DNA from: FEB-12 sp964503315 | GTDB taxonomy: Bacteria; Zixibacteria; MSB-5A5; GN15; FEB-12 | Assembly (NCBI GenBank): GCA_964503315.1 | Contig: CAZCZL010000009.1 | Coordinates: forward strand, 77,025 to 141,024 | Direction of reading: 5' to 3' | DNA: 64,000 nt | Shown: one piece after another, positions 25,915-34,684 of the stretch | How positions within the stretch are numbered: the first letter of the stretch is position 1 | Layout of the letters: every line of letters begins with the position of its first letter | Notes under the pieces: model-generated | Database searches by the model: none | Told to the model about the DNA's origin: nothing | What the model saw: only the letters and a program-made list of their open reading frames with translations | Translations under genes and position numbers: made by a program

Positions 25915-26087
25915 AGCAATCCAATCGCTGTTCTAAAGATAATATATCAAAAGTGGACGAATGGTGAAAGTTTAAGAAATCTGTGGAAGTTGTTCCGCAC
26001 GAATTTCGGCGGCGATTTCTTGCCTGTTGTCGCAGACAGACTTAGCCAATTGTAGCCCGATGTCGCTTGGAAAAAGGTTGGTATAGA

Positions 26088-26111
26088 AAGGCGGCGCCTC
26101 ATGGCGCCGCC
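26088..26111 (-). terminator. GC-rich hairpin after the VWA fusion gene
   Basis: The perfect 9-bp stem GGCGGCGCC / GGCGCCGCC has the loop TCAT and lies 36 bases past the stop at 26147. The downstream T-tract on the minus strand is short and broken (TTTCTAT), so termination efficiency is uncertain. Confidence 0.6.
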
Positions 26112-26146
26112 CTTGCACTGTCGGAGAATCCCTTACCCTCTCGCTA

Positions 26147-28144
26147 TTACTTCTCCGACAGGCTCTCCTTCATCTGACACGCCCGGTCGATCAGCGACAG
26201 AAGTTCGGTTGTTTCCGAGTTTTCGAACTCCGCTTTGAGCGAGGCCGCGATCGGCCTGAGGTCACTCAGTCTCTCCCCTTTTGCCCAATAGGAGTCGCGC
26301 AGTATTTCGGAAAACTGCGCCGCGACCGCCGCGAGCCGGAAATCAAAGGTGGAAGAGTCGAATTCTGAGCCGAAATAGTCCGGATCGATCACTCTCGCCA
26401 CTTCTCGCACCTGCTTCCCCTCGGCGTCCTTGAAGCGCACTTGGACTCTTCCAAGTGTTCCCGAGCCAAGGGGCCGATTGAGCTTGAGTTCGTAGAGCGC
26501 GGTGACGCGGTGGCCCGAGCCGATCTCCCCGCCATCGACAGTATCATTGCGGAAGTCCTTGTCGGCAACATCGCGGTTCTCATATCCGATCAAACGGTAA
26601 CTCCTGACCATGGCAGAGTCGAACGCCACCTGGATCTTGACATCCCGGGCGATCACTTCGAGGGTACCGGTCAGGTTGTCAACGAACACTCGTCTCGCCT
26701 CATCAATATCGTCTACATACGCATAATGGCCGTTCCCTTTGTTACCTAGTTTCTCCATCAGGATATCGTTGTAGTTTCCCATCCCGAATCCGACGGTGGT
26801 CAAGGTGATCCCCTTCTTCGCGTACTTTTTGATCTGCTCCAATATCTGGTCGGGGCCGGTGGTGCCGACATTGGCAACGCCATCGGAGCAGAGGATAATG
26901 CGGTTGGTTTTGCGCCGGTCAAACATACGGTCGGCCATCTCATAGCCGATCCGGATACCGGCCTCGGCGTTGGTGGCGCCATCGCAGTGGAGTCGGTCGA
27001 TAGCGCGGTGCAGTTCGTCTCCTTCCGAGACCGAGCGCGGGTCAAGATGGACTCGGGCATTAGAACCATACACAACTATGCCGACGCGGTCATCCGGGCG
27101 AAGCTCATCGACCAACAGGTGGAGAGCCTTCTTCACTAGTTCAAGTCTGTTTCCCCATTCCATAGAGCCGGAGATATCAATGACAAAGACCAGATTGGCA
27201 GGTTTACGGTCATCATCGGCGACATACCGCCCCTGTATTCCAACCCGCAGCAACCAATTATTGGATTTGCCGAATTCGGAAGGTGCCCCTTCAAGTTCAA
27301 TTGAGAAAGGCTCCCGACGTGGAGACGGATATTCATAGGTAAAGTGGTTAACGAATTCTTCGGCGCGGATGGCTTCGGCGGGGGGAAGACTGTTCGACTC
27401 GAGATAAGAGCGTGCCAGTATATAGGAAGCGTCATCGACATCGACCGCAAAGGTGGATAGGCTGTCATCCTCAACATCGACAAATGGATTAACGCCGTAG
27501 TCTTTGAAGAACATGGCATCGAACGCGGCACCAATGACAGTGGCAGTGCCGCCATGGGCGAGCGGAACACTGGTTGCATCCGCCGGGTTCGTGCAGTACG
27601 CTACCTCACCGGCTCGACCGCCGCGAATGAAGACTTGACCGCCTGAGGTCGTTTGCACACCCTGCACTTGCCGGAGCAGATGGTCCACAGTTTGGACGCG
27701 ATCGAGGTTCCTTATAACACAAGGAGCGGGCTTTAGGGCCTGTTTGGAGATCTCAAACTTTTGAATGGGATCCTTCGAAGAGGAACACTCGATCTTTGCA
27801 TCCAGGTTCGTTACCTTTCTGACCAGTTTCTGGTCTACCTTTGTGGTGTCGCCTGCCTTGACCTCCAGACCGGTAAGATCGACGGTGCTGAAGTCAACAG
27901 AGCTGAGTCTGACGGAATAGACTCCCGGGCTGAGTTTTGAGATGATCCATTTGCCGTTCGAATCAGACATCGTTCCGAATTTGGTTCCCAGAACGAGCAC
28001 CGAGGCGCCGCCCATTGGATCTCCTGTCTCCTTGTCCGTTAGTCGTCCGGCGATAGAACCGGTCATCTGGTTGGCGGCTATGGCAATGGCGAGCGCCACC
28101 ACCAGCTGGACCGCGACCGCGAGAATCGTTGTACGAGGTGACAT
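26147..28144 (-). CDS. TonB-receptor N-terminus fused to von Willebrand A (YfbK-type) protein
   Basis: 665 residues. The ATG at 28144 is chosen for its GGGAG ribosome site six bases upstream and signal segment (TILAVAVQLVVALAIAIAANQ). Residues about 28-108 are a carboxypeptidase-regulatory-like domain (SIAGRLTDKETGDPMGGASVLVLGT). Residues about 144-186 look like the start of a TonB-receptor plug (RVQTVDHLLRQVQGVQTTSGG, then FIRGGRAGEVAY). About 225-300 is the vWF-A N-terminal region. About 315-480 is a VWA domain with an intact MIDAS (DISGS at 323-327, T391, D421), and the C-terminus is the YfbK/DUF3520 type. No beta-barrel follows the plug fragment, so this is not a receptor. It may be a periplasmic or surface metal-dependent adhesion protein. 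Confidence 0.85.
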   Translation of the reverse strand: MSPRTTILAVAVQLVVALAIAIAANQMTGSIAGRLTDKETGDPMGGASVLVLGTKFGTMSDSNGKWIISKLSPGVYSVRLSSVDFSTVDLTGLEVKAGDTTKVDQKLVRKVTNLDAKIECSSSKDPIQKFEISKQALKPAPCVIRNLDRVQTVDHLLRQVQGVQTTSGGQVFIRGGRAGEVAYCTNPADATSVPLAHGGTATVIGAAFDAMFFKDYGVNPFVDVEDDSLSTFAVDVDDASYILARSYLESNSLPPAEAIRAEEFVNHFTYEYPSPRREPFSIELEGAPSEFGKSNNWLLRVGIQGRYVADDDRKPANLVFVIDISGSMEWGNRLELVKKALHLLVDELRPDDRVGIVVYGSNARVHLDPRSVSEGDELHRAIDRLHCDGATNAEAGIRIGYEMADRMFDRRKTNRIILCSDGVANVGTTGPDQILEQIKKYAKKGITLTTVGFGMGNYNDILMEKLGNKGNGHYAYVDDIDEARRVFVDNLTGTLEVIARDVKIQVAFDSAMVRSYRLIGYENRDVADKDFRNDTVDGGEIGSGHRVTALYELKLNRPLGSGTLGRVQVRFKDAEGKQVREVARVIDPDYFGSEFDSSTFDFRLAAVAAQFSEILRDSYWAKGERLSDLRPIAASLKAEFENSETTELLSLIDRACQMKESLSEK

Positions 28145-28268
28145 ACGTCGCTCCCTTCTCGTATGCCGTGAAGTGTATTGAGATGAGGGTCCATAGAAAC
28201 GACGCACTCGGTTCCGAAACTGTGTAACAGCTCAAAACCGGGTGTGAGAATTCGTATGAATATACGAG

Positions 28269-29858
28269 TTACTTGAGAAGGAGCATCTTTCTAGTCGCGA
28301 CGTTGCCGTTCGTTTCAAGGCGATAGAAGTAAATGCCACTTGCAACGGCATTCTCAGCGTAGTCAACCGCATTCCATTCAGCCACGTGGTAGCCAGCCTC
28401 CTGGTATGAATTGACCAGATTAATGATGCGCTGACCATTGACATTGTAGACATCGAGAGTCACCTGCCCAGCCGCGGTCAAATAGTAGGCGATCGCTGTG
28501 GTCGGGTTGAACGGATTCGGGACATTTTGCTCGAGACGGAACTCGGTCGGGAGCGATTGGGATATTGTGACTGCCATGGGGCGGGCGTCCATATCGACAA
28601 TCTCGGAATGCACGATTCGGAAATTCGGCAGGTCTGAGTTAAAGAGAGCATGGCTCCCCATGCCAAACACCGGCTCGCCGGTCTGGTTGATCCAGAGCAA
28701 CGTGATGGTGTCGCCGATGCATCCAACCATCGCCTGATCAGAAAGATCACGTAGGTCACTGTGGCGGCTGGGTAGGTCCGAGTTTGAAAGCAGTTTCAGA
28801 TAGCATGCCGCTATGGGTTGGTTAACCTCCAGCGCACAACTGCCATCCTGTCGGACTTCTATCAGCGCAGGTTGTTCAGCCGGCTTCGGAAACCAGGTGT
28901 AGAAGCTAGGCCAATCCAGAATGAACCCGTCCCCTATCGAGAAGCGTATCAACAATACCGCATCCGCCACAGTCAATGTGAGGCCATCTTGATTTATATC
29001 AGAACCGGCGATCGAAGCCTCGATGGAGCAGGTGAAACTCCCGAGACCCCAAAGGAAGTACCTAAGGTATGTCACCACATCGGCTATCGTGTGCGGATAC
29101 CCGTCACAGTTTAGATCGCCATACCACGGGTTGACGCTATCGGTACAAATCAAGTCGTACACGCCGTTAGTTGCCACAGAAGTCGGCAAGACGGTCGTTG
29201 GCAGGGTATCGCATGCCGTGTTAGGCGGACCGAACCCAGGGAATGGAAAGTCTAGTGTCTGATAGTATCCGATGTAGTTGTCGAACACTTGATTCACCAC
29301 CTGTACCGTGTCGAACCCCTGATTATACAGAACATTGTCATAACAGTCGCGCCAGAAAAACTTCAAGGGAGACGCAATACAACCTTGGTTTGCGCCAGTT
29401 GCCCAATTTGGAGGAGCGAAAACAGTTTTGATACGAATCAGTTCTAACGATTCGTCGCCGGAGTAACAGGTAGGGATATAGTTGTTGGTAACTGATGCAA
29501 TACCTGTTATCTCAATGAGGCCCGTCATGAAACGATATTGTTCAATGTAGGGAGATCGGAGATTCTCCGGGATGGGAGCGCGCCTCCAGTTGAGGTATTC
29601 CCACCCACAGTCAGTCATGAATTCACCGGGTTCAACCCCGATAAACGAATAGGCTCTGGCGTTCTCAGCGATACAGAGTTTGAATCCACCTATTGTGCCA
29701 CTCAGACTATCCAATCGAATCGGAATCATGGCTGTCCCTCCTGTCGAGGGTATGTACATCGCCTGTAAGCGTGGCAGTTTGAGTGACGCCGATTGAGAAG
29801 TACCTAACAGGACAACAATGCAGCAAGCACTGGCGAGAAGAAGTCGAATCTTTTTCAC
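28269..29858 (-). CDS. Secreted cohesin-like/dockerin protein with type IX sorting tail
   Basis: 529 residues from the GTG at 29858, preceded by GGGAGG at 6-base spacing. Signal peptide MKKIRLLLASACCIVVLLGTSQS. Residues about 30-200 form a beta-rich domain that opens like cohesin-type or related beta-sandwiches (TAMIPIRLDSLSGTIGGFKLCI). About 247-312 is a dockerin type I-like pair (GDLNCDGYPHTIADVVTYLRYF, then SDINQDGLTLTVADAVLLIRFS) with calcium-loop D/N ligands. The C-terminal 90 residues are a classic type IX tail (LEQNVPNPFNPTTAIAYYL… ASGIYFYRLE… RKMLLLK). It is likely a surface protein. Having an apparent acceptor and a dockerin in one chain suggests oligomerisation. The cohesin assignment is weak. 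Confidence 0.72.
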   Translation of the reverse strand: MKKIRLLLASACCIVVLLGTSQSASLKLPRLQAMYIPSTGGTAMIPIRLDSLSGTIGGFKLCIAENARAYSFIGVEPGEFMTDCGWEYLNWRRAPIPENLRSPYIEQYRFMTGLIEITGIASVTNNYIPTCYSGDESLELIRIKTVFAPPNWATGANQGCIASPLKFFWRDCYDNVLYNQGFDTVQVVNQVFDNYIGYYQTLDFPFPGFGPPNTACDTLPTTVLPTSVATNGVYDLICTDSVNPWYGDLNCDGYPHTIADVVTYLRYFLWGLGSFTCSIEASIAGSDINQDGLTLTVADAVLLIRFSIGDGFILDWPSFYTWFPKPAEQPALIEVRQDGSCALEVNQPIAACYLKLLSNSDLPSRHSDLRDLSDQAMVGCIGDTITLLWINQTGEPVFGMGSHALFNSDLPNFRIVHSEIVDMDARPMAVTISQSLPTEFRLEQNVPNPFNPTTAIAYYLTAAGQVTLDVYNVNGQRIINLVNSYQEAGYHVAEWNAVDYAENAVASGIYFYRLETNGNVATRKMLLLK

Positions 29859-29972
29859 GAATAGCCTCCCAGGCAAACGACATAGTAGGTCCGAAGTATC
29901 TCGTCCATAATATACTCACCGGTCGCCAATCATACAAAGCCTTTCCAACTCTCGAACCACTTGCGGGATAAG

Positions 29973-30000
29973 TTGACTTGTCCAGTTTAGTCTGTATCTT
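29973..30000 (+). promoter_or_regulatory. Sigma-70-type promoter of thpR
   Basis: TTGACT (29973-29978), a 16-base spacer and TATCTT (29995-30000) lie 29 bases before the thpR start, in the divergent gap with the dockerin-bearing gene. Confidence 0.45.
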
Positions 30001-30028
30001 ATCGCCTGCAAAGGACGTATTATCTGCT

Positions 30029-30595
30029 ATGTACCGCCTGTTTGTCGGTCTCGATCTGCCGGTCGAAGTCGCGGACCATCTGGTCAGGATAAGCTGTGGT
30101 CTCCCCGGTGCGCGCTGGCTCGAACCCGAACAACTCCATCTGACACTTCGGTTTATAGGCGAAGTTGACGGCGGCGTTTTTGACGATGTGGTCGGCGCCC
30201 TTGACTCGATCAATATGCACCCGTTTGAACTGACCCTCAGCGGTATCGGACATTTCCCGCCGCGTCGTCGGCCGGATACCCTTTGGGTGGGGATAGAGCA
30301 TTCTGAGGCGCTCGAACTTCTGCAGCACAAGATCGACTCGGCGCTGAACCGCTCGGGTGTCCCGCGAGATCAGCGGAAGTTCCATCCGCATGTCGCGATC
30401 GCGCGACTTCGCGACACTCATCCAAACAAACTTGGCGAGTATATCGTGGCCAATAATCTCTTTCAATCCGGGCCATTCTGGGTGGACGCGTTCCATCTCT
30501 ATTCGAGTGTTCTGTCTTCGAGTGGCGCAAGCTATCGTATCGAGCATACCTATCCGCTGTATAATGGGAGCAAGCGTGATGAAAAATCATCGTAA
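30029..30595 (+). CDS. thpR: RNA 2',3'-cyclic phosphodiesterase (2H family, LigT/ThpR)
   Basis: 188 residues from the ATG at 30029 (MYRLFVGLDLP), the typical N-terminus of the family. The two catalytic motifs are HLTLRFIGEV and HVAIARL (in FHPHVAIARL), each with the H-x-hydrophobic pattern of 2H phosphoesterases. It opens 2',3'-cyclic phosphate ends of RNA, or the reverse ligation, in the cytosol. The next gene begins inside its last 17 bases, so the two are coupled. Confidence 0.92.
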   Translation: MYRLFVGLDLPVEVADHLVRISCGLPGARWLEPEQLHLTLRFIGEVDGGVFDDVVGALDSINMHPFELTLSGIGHFPPRRRPDTLWVGIEHSEALELLQHKIDSALNRSGVPRDQRKFHPHVAIARLRDTHPNKLGEYIVANNLFQSGPFWVDAFHLYSSVLSSSGASYRIEHTYPLYNGSKRDEKSS

Positions 30596-30998
30596 AGAGC
30601 TTTGGTTCACTGTGCCGTCGCGGCGCGGATTCGTCAATATCACTCATGAGGTGCAGGAGGCGATAAAGGAGAGCGGCGTAACCGAGGGGCTCGTGCTGGT
30701 GAACGCCATGCATATTACCGCGTCGGTATTCATAAACGACGACGAGCCCGGACTTCACCAGGATTACGACAAGTGGCTGGAGAAACTGGCCCCTCACGAA
30801 CCTGTGAGCGGCTATCGCCACAACGATACCGGCGAAGACAACGCCGACGCCCATATGAAGCGTCAGATAATGGGTCGTGAAGTGGTGGTCGCGATAACCA
30901 AGGGGAAACTGGATTTCGGTCCATGGGAGCAGATATTCTATGGGGAGTTCGATGGCCGCCGTCGCAAGCGCGCGCTCATCAAGATCATTGGCGAATAA
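30579..30998 (+). CDS. yjbQ: YjbQ/UPF0047 family protein
   Basis: 139 residues, the family's usual length. The ATG at 30579 (MKNHRKELWF) is chosen because GGGAG ends 8 bases upstream. Upstream in-frame sequence is only thpR read in another frame. Signature motifs: GLVLVNAMHITASVFIND, EPVSGYRHN-D, NADAHMKRQIMG, and GKLDFGPWEQIFYGEFDG. Family members bind metal through the His residues, and the E. coli protein has reported thiamine-phosphate synthase side activity. The physiological role is unsettled. Confidence 0.92.
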   Translation: MKNHRKELWFTVPSRRGFVNITHEVQEAIKESGVTEGLVLVNAMHITASVFINDDEPGLHQDYDKWLEKLAPHEPVSGYRHNDTGEDNADAHMKRQIMGREVVVAITKGKLDFGPWEQIFYGEFDGRRRKRALIKIIGE

Positions 30999-31021
30999 CC
31001 TTACGGGCAAGGATAGGGTAA

Positions 31022-33142
31022 ATGAGAGATCGATGTACACTCAAAATGCTGCTGACCGCGGCGCTGCTCACTCTTCTGGCGACAACCACCTTCGCGCAGG
31101 AACATAAACCACCCATGGCCAGGATCGTTCCCAAGGTTGACTCGATGTTTGGGGACGTTCGGGTAGACAACTACTATTGGTTGCGCGAGCGGGAGAACCC
31201 CGAGGTGATCAAATATCTCGAGGCTGAGAACAACTACACGATGTTGATGATGAAGCCGACCGAGAAGCTTCAGCAGCAATTGTACTCAGAGATGCTCGGG
31301 CGGATCAAAGAGGATGACGTGACCGCACCAGCGCCGCACGACGGATACTTTTACTACACCCGAACTGAAGCGGGCAAGCCATACGGAATTCATTGCCGCA
31401 AGAAAGGTTCAGTTGATGCACCCGAAGAAGTGATCCTCGACGAGAATGAACTGGCCAAGCCGTTCAAGTATTTCGCGCTTTCGACCTGGGAGGACAGCCC
31501 GGATCATTCGCTGGTCGCTTTTGGTGTTGATACGGCAGGGAGTGAAGAGTTTGATCTGATGGTGAAGGATCTGGCGACCGGGAAAATCTATCCGGAGCGG
31601 ATTCCGATGACTACTTATTCGCTTGCCTGGGGAAATGACAACAAGACCATATTCTACGTTACTCAGGATGAGGTCTTTCGTCCGTACAAGCTGTTTCGTC
31701 ATACCGTCGGCTCCGACCCAAAGGATGATGTACTGCTCTACCATGAAACAGATAGCATGTATGAGCTGACGGTCAAGCGTAGTCGAAGCAACCAGTACAT
31801 CTTCCTGGAAAGCTCCAGCCTGACCACTACTGAAGTGCGGTTTATTGATGCCGACAAACCAGCCGGTGCATTTAAGGTCATCGAGCCACGACGCGCCGGT
31901 CATGAATACAAAGTGGATCACAGAGGGGACAAATTCTATATCCTGACCAATGACAACGCGCTCAATTTCAGGATCGCCACAGCGCCCGTAGCCGACCCGT
32001 CGGAGAAGAACTGGGTCGAGTTCGAGCCGTACGCAGATTCGCTCTTTATTACCAGTATTGACCTCTTCGAGAATTGGCTGGTTGCCACTGAGTGGCTACG
32101 GGGACTCCCGCAGATTCGGATCTGGGATCTGACCAGCGGAGAATCACACTTTGTGGCTTTCGACGAACCTGCATACGCGCTGGATGCCTCCGACAATTAT
32201 GATTTCACGACCGACAGGTTCCGGTTTGTGTACTCGTCATTGCTGACGCCCAAAACTGTCTACGATTACGATATGCACGCCCGCACCAAAGAGTTGAAGA
32301 AGCAGACCGAGGTTTTGGGCGGATATGACCCTAAACAGTACCAGATGGAGCGCATCTTCGCGCGGGCGTCGGATGGCGCCATGATCCCGATCACCGTGAT
32401 CTACAAGAAGGGGATGATCCGCGACGGGAAGACGCCACTCTGGTTGTATGGCTATGGCGCGTACGGTCTCAATACCGACCCCTACTTCTCGGCGAATCAG
32501 ATCAGTCTGCTTGACCGCGGGATGATCTATGCTGAAGCAAACATTCGCGGCGGCTCGGAAATGGGAAGACAGTGGTATTACGATGGCAAACTTCTGAACA
32601 AGAAGAACACGTTTACCGATTTCATCGCGGCCGCGGAGCATCTGATCGCCGCTAAGTACACCTCGGCAGATCGTCTGGTTATCAGTGGTGGTTCTGCCGG
32701 AGGACTGCTGATTGGTGCGGTTGTCACCATGCGACCGGATCTGTTTAAGGCGGCGATCGCCAGTGTGCCGTTTGTGGATGTGATAAATACGATGTTGGAT
32801 GAGGGGTTACCGTTGACCGTGCAGGAGTTCGAGGAGTGGGGGAATCCGAAGGACTCTCTGTTCTACGAATATATGCGCTCCTACTCCCCGTATGATAATG
32901 TGACTGCCCGCGAGTATCCGAACCTGCTGATCATGGGAGGTCTAAATGATCCGCGCGTGATGTATTGGGAGCCGGCCAAATTCGCCGCGAAACTTCGCGC
33001 CACAAAAACCGATTCAAACCGACTGTTGCTGCAGACTCATATGGGAAGCGGGCATTTTGGGGAATCAGGGCGCTACGGGCGGATTCGCGACTACGCGTTT
33101 GAGGTTGCTTTCGCTCTGGATATTCTTGGCCTGAATAGATAG
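31022..33142 (+). CDS. ptrB: Exported oligopeptidase B-type prolyl oligopeptidase (S9A)
   Basis: 706 residues. There is an N-terminal signal peptide (LLTAALLTLLATTTFAQ), so unlike many cytosolic oligopeptidases it is probably periplasmic. A seven-blade propeller (about 60-420) starts with DNYYWLRERENPEV. The alpha/beta-hydrolase domain has Ser558 in SGGSAGG, Asp643 in GGLNDPRV and His678 in MGSGHFG, a complete catalytic triad. PLWLYGYGAYG and ANIRGGSEMGRQWY are oligopeptidase B signatures. It cuts short peptides, usually after basic residues. It starts 24 bases after yjbQ and is followed by its own terminator. Confidence 0.93.
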   Translation: MRDRCTLKMLLTAALLTLLATTTFAQEHKPPMARIVPKVDSMFGDVRVDNYYWLRERENPEVIKYLEAENNYTMLMMKPTEKLQQQLYSEMLGRIKEDDVTAPAPHDGYFYYTRTEAGKPYGIHCRKKGSVDAPEEVILDENELAKPFKYFALSTWEDSPDHSLVAFGVDTAGSEEFDLMVKDLATGKIYPERIPMTTYSLAWGNDNKTIFYVTQDEVFRPYKLFRHTVGSDPKDDVLLYHETDSMYELTVKRSRSNQYIFLESSSLTTTEVRFIDADKPAGAFKVIEPRRAGHEYKVDHRGDKFYILTNDNALNFRIATAPVADPSEKNWVEFEPYADSLFITSIDLFENWLVATEWLRGLPQIRIWDLTSGESHFVAFDEPAYALDASDNYDFTTDRFRFVYSSLLTPKTVYDYDMHARTKELKKQTEVLGGYDPKQYQMERIFARASDGAMIPITVIYKKGMIRDGKTPLWLYGYGAYGLNTDPYFSANQISLLDRGMIYAEANIRGGSEMGRQWYYDGKLLNKKNTFTDFIAAAEHLIAAKYTSADRLVISGGSAGGLLIGAVVTMRPDLFKAAIASVPFVDVINTMLDEGLPLTVQEFEEWGNPKDSLFYEYMRSYSPYDNVTAREYPNLLIMGGLNDPRVMYWEPAKFAAKLRATKTDSNRLLLQTHMGSGHFGESGRYGRIRDYAFEVAFALDILGLNR

Positions 33143-33161
33143 TCGGAAGATTTTGTCTGAC

Positions 33162-33198
33162 AAGCCGCAGTTCCCTTCGAATTGCGGCTTACTTTTTT
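33162..33198 (+). terminator. Terminator after oligopeptidase B
   Basis: Stem AAGCCGCA / TGCGGCTT (33162-33169, 33183-33190) with six T at 33193-33198, 20 bases after the stop. It reaches to within 4 bases of the convergent glucokinase stop. Confidence 0.8.
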
Positions 33199-33201
33199 AT
33201 G

Positions 33202-33969
33202 TCAATTGCTGAGAGACCTGGAATGGGCATAAAGCGCTGCGCCGATCAACCCTGCATGATTGCGCAATTCGGCAGGTCGCGTCAAATGGCGCATGGAAAG
33301 AAACGGAGCGAAACGCTCCCAGTTCTCGCTCACGCCTCCGCCGATGATGATCGTATCAGCAGATATGATTCGCTGGACATACCGCAAGTAGCAGTCGACC
33401 CGTTGGCCATACTCTTCCCACGTGAGATCCAGTTTTGTCCTGAGCGATGCTGAAGCGACTTCTTCGGCTTCCGTACCGTCATCCAGGTAGATGTGCCCGA
33501 ACTCCGTGTTTGGGATCAGGTTGCTGTCCACAAATAACGCGGAGCCGATTCCTGTTCCCAACGTGACGAGTAGCACCACTCCGTGAGCAGATTCAGTGCT
33601 ATGCTTCCCTACCCCAAATCTGATCTCAGCCAGACCGGCGGCGTCGGCGTCATTTATCACCACCGCGCTTGTGCCAAGGCGAGTCGACAGCTCCCGTTGT
33701 ATATTCTTTCCGATCCACTGTGCATTGAGATGAACCGCGGTATGGACCACTCCCTTCTTCACGACACCGGGGAACCCGATTCCTACACACCCACGCCAAC
33801 TGAACGTATCGATCATTTCTCTCAGTACGACGGCGAACTCTTGAGGAGAGGATTGTGGCGTGGGGACGGTTGCGAGATCAGAATGAAGTTGGCCGGAGTG
33901 GCAATCAACCAGTGCGGCCTTGATCGTGCCGCCGCCGATATCGATACCGAGTATGACCTGAGTACTCAT
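33202..33969 (-). CDS. ppgK: Polyphosphate glucokinase-like ROK-fold kinase
   Basis: 255 residues from the ATG at 33969 (MSTQVILGIDIGGGTIK). Phosphate-binding loop DIGGGTIKAA, FPGVVKKG, NAQWIGK, NDADAAGLAE (106-115, catalytic Asp in the N-D-x-D-A-A-G pattern typical of polyphosphate glucokinases), GTGIGSALF (138-146) and TEFGHIYLDDGTEAEEVAS, which replaces the zinc-binding Cys cluster of ordinary ROK glucokinases. Predicted reaction: glucose plus polyphosphate (or ATP) to glucose-6-phosphate. The ferritin gene upstream on the same strand is separated by a terminator. Distinguishing polyphosphate from ATP use needs assay. Confidence 0.85.
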   Translation of the reverse strand: MSTQVILGIDIGGGTIKAALVDCHSGQLHSDLATVPTPQSSPQEFAVVLREMIDTFSWRGCVGIGFPGVVKKGVVHTAVHLNAQWIGKNIQRELSTRLGTSAVVINDADAAGLAEIRFGVGKHSTESAHGVVLLVTLGTGIGSALFVDSNLIPNTEFGHIYLDDGTEAEEVASASLRTKLDLTWEEYGQRVDCYLRYVQRIISADTIIIGGGVSENWERFAPFLSMRHLTRPAELRNHAGLIGAALYAHSRSLSN

Positions 33970-33985
33970 GTGCGGGTATCCCTGT

Positions 33986-34025
33986 AAAAATGAAAAGCGG
34001 CCGTTCAATCTCTGAACGACCGCTT
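33986..34025 (-). terminator. Terminator after ferritin
   Basis: A 13-bp stem with one mismatch (AAGCGGcCGTTCA 33995-34007, TGAACGaCCGCTT 34013-34025) has a 5-base loop. On the minus strand a T-rich tail (TTTTCATTTTT) follows. It lies between the ferritin and glucokinase genes. Confidence 0.82.
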
Positions 34026-34046
34026 CCAACTATAGTGTCAGATTGC

Positions 34047-34541
34047 TCAGCTCTCTAGCATATGGTAGACGCGGCCTTCCAGCATCATCAACTGGCCGGG
34101 GGTCTCCGCATGACGGACCATATTGAGCAGTTCATTGGCGGAGGCGACCTCTTCCACCTGCTCATCGACCTTCCAGTCAATGAAATTGCGGGTAGCATGG
34201 TCGTTCTCTTTGATCGCCAGGTCGACGACCTCGTGTACCATCTTGGTCGTCTTGATCTCGTGCTCAACGAACGCTTCCACGACCTGCTTGGCGGTCTTGT
34301 AGTCGACCACCGGCGCCGGGAGCGCCGCCAGGCGAACGTGAGCGCCCTGGTCGATCAGGTACTTGGCGATCTTCTTGCCATGTCCCTGCTCTTCTTCGGC
34401 CTGCTTCTGGAAGAACTTCGCGAATACGGTCAGCCCCTCATTCTCAAACCAGTACGCCATGGAAAAATAGGTCCAGGCATTGAAGAACTCGTGGTTCACT
34501 TGTTCGTTAAGGCGGGCCGCCATCTTTTTGGATATCATCAT
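34047..34541 (-). CDS. ftn: Ferritin (non-haem, FtnA type)
   Basis: 164 residues with the four-helix iron-storage fold. Ferroxidase-site residues are in place: Glu18 in HEFFNAWTYFSM, and Glu/His in QAEEEQGHGKKIAKYL. EEVASANELLNM matches the helix D start region. AAGGAG lies 7 bases before a double ATG, and either may serve. It stores iron in 24-mers in the cytosol. A dyad with three TGTC/GACA half-sites lies upstream (34592-34607) and may be an iron- or oxidative-stress operator. Confidence 0.95.
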   Translation of the reverse strand: MMISKKMAARLNEQVNHEFFNAWTYFSMAYWFENEGLTVFAKFFQKQAEEEQGHGKKIAKYLIDQGAHVRLAALPAPVVDYKTAKQVVEAFVEHEIKTTKMVHEVVDLAIKENDHATRNFIDWKVDEQVEEVASANELLNMVRHAETPGQLMMLEGRVYHMLES

Positions 34542-34591
34542 GTCAAAACTCCTTCAGTTTATTGCGATTGTTTCATTGTCAGTTTAACGGA

Positions 34592-34607
34592 TTGTCGAAA
34601 TTGACAG
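34592..34607. promoter_or_regulatory. Dyad upstream of ferritin
   Basis: TTGTCGAAATTGACAG carries inverted TGTC/GACA arms around a 6-base AT-rich centre, about 50 bases before the ferritin start. A further half-site (TTGTCAG) lies at 34577-34583. It does not match the Fur box, so the regulator is unknown. Confidence 0.35.
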
Positions 34608-34684
34608 TTCCAAGAAACCACCGTTTGGAAGGGAAAATCAAGTGGATTGTGACGCAGCCTGAGAAAACAGGAGCAAATGAAATC

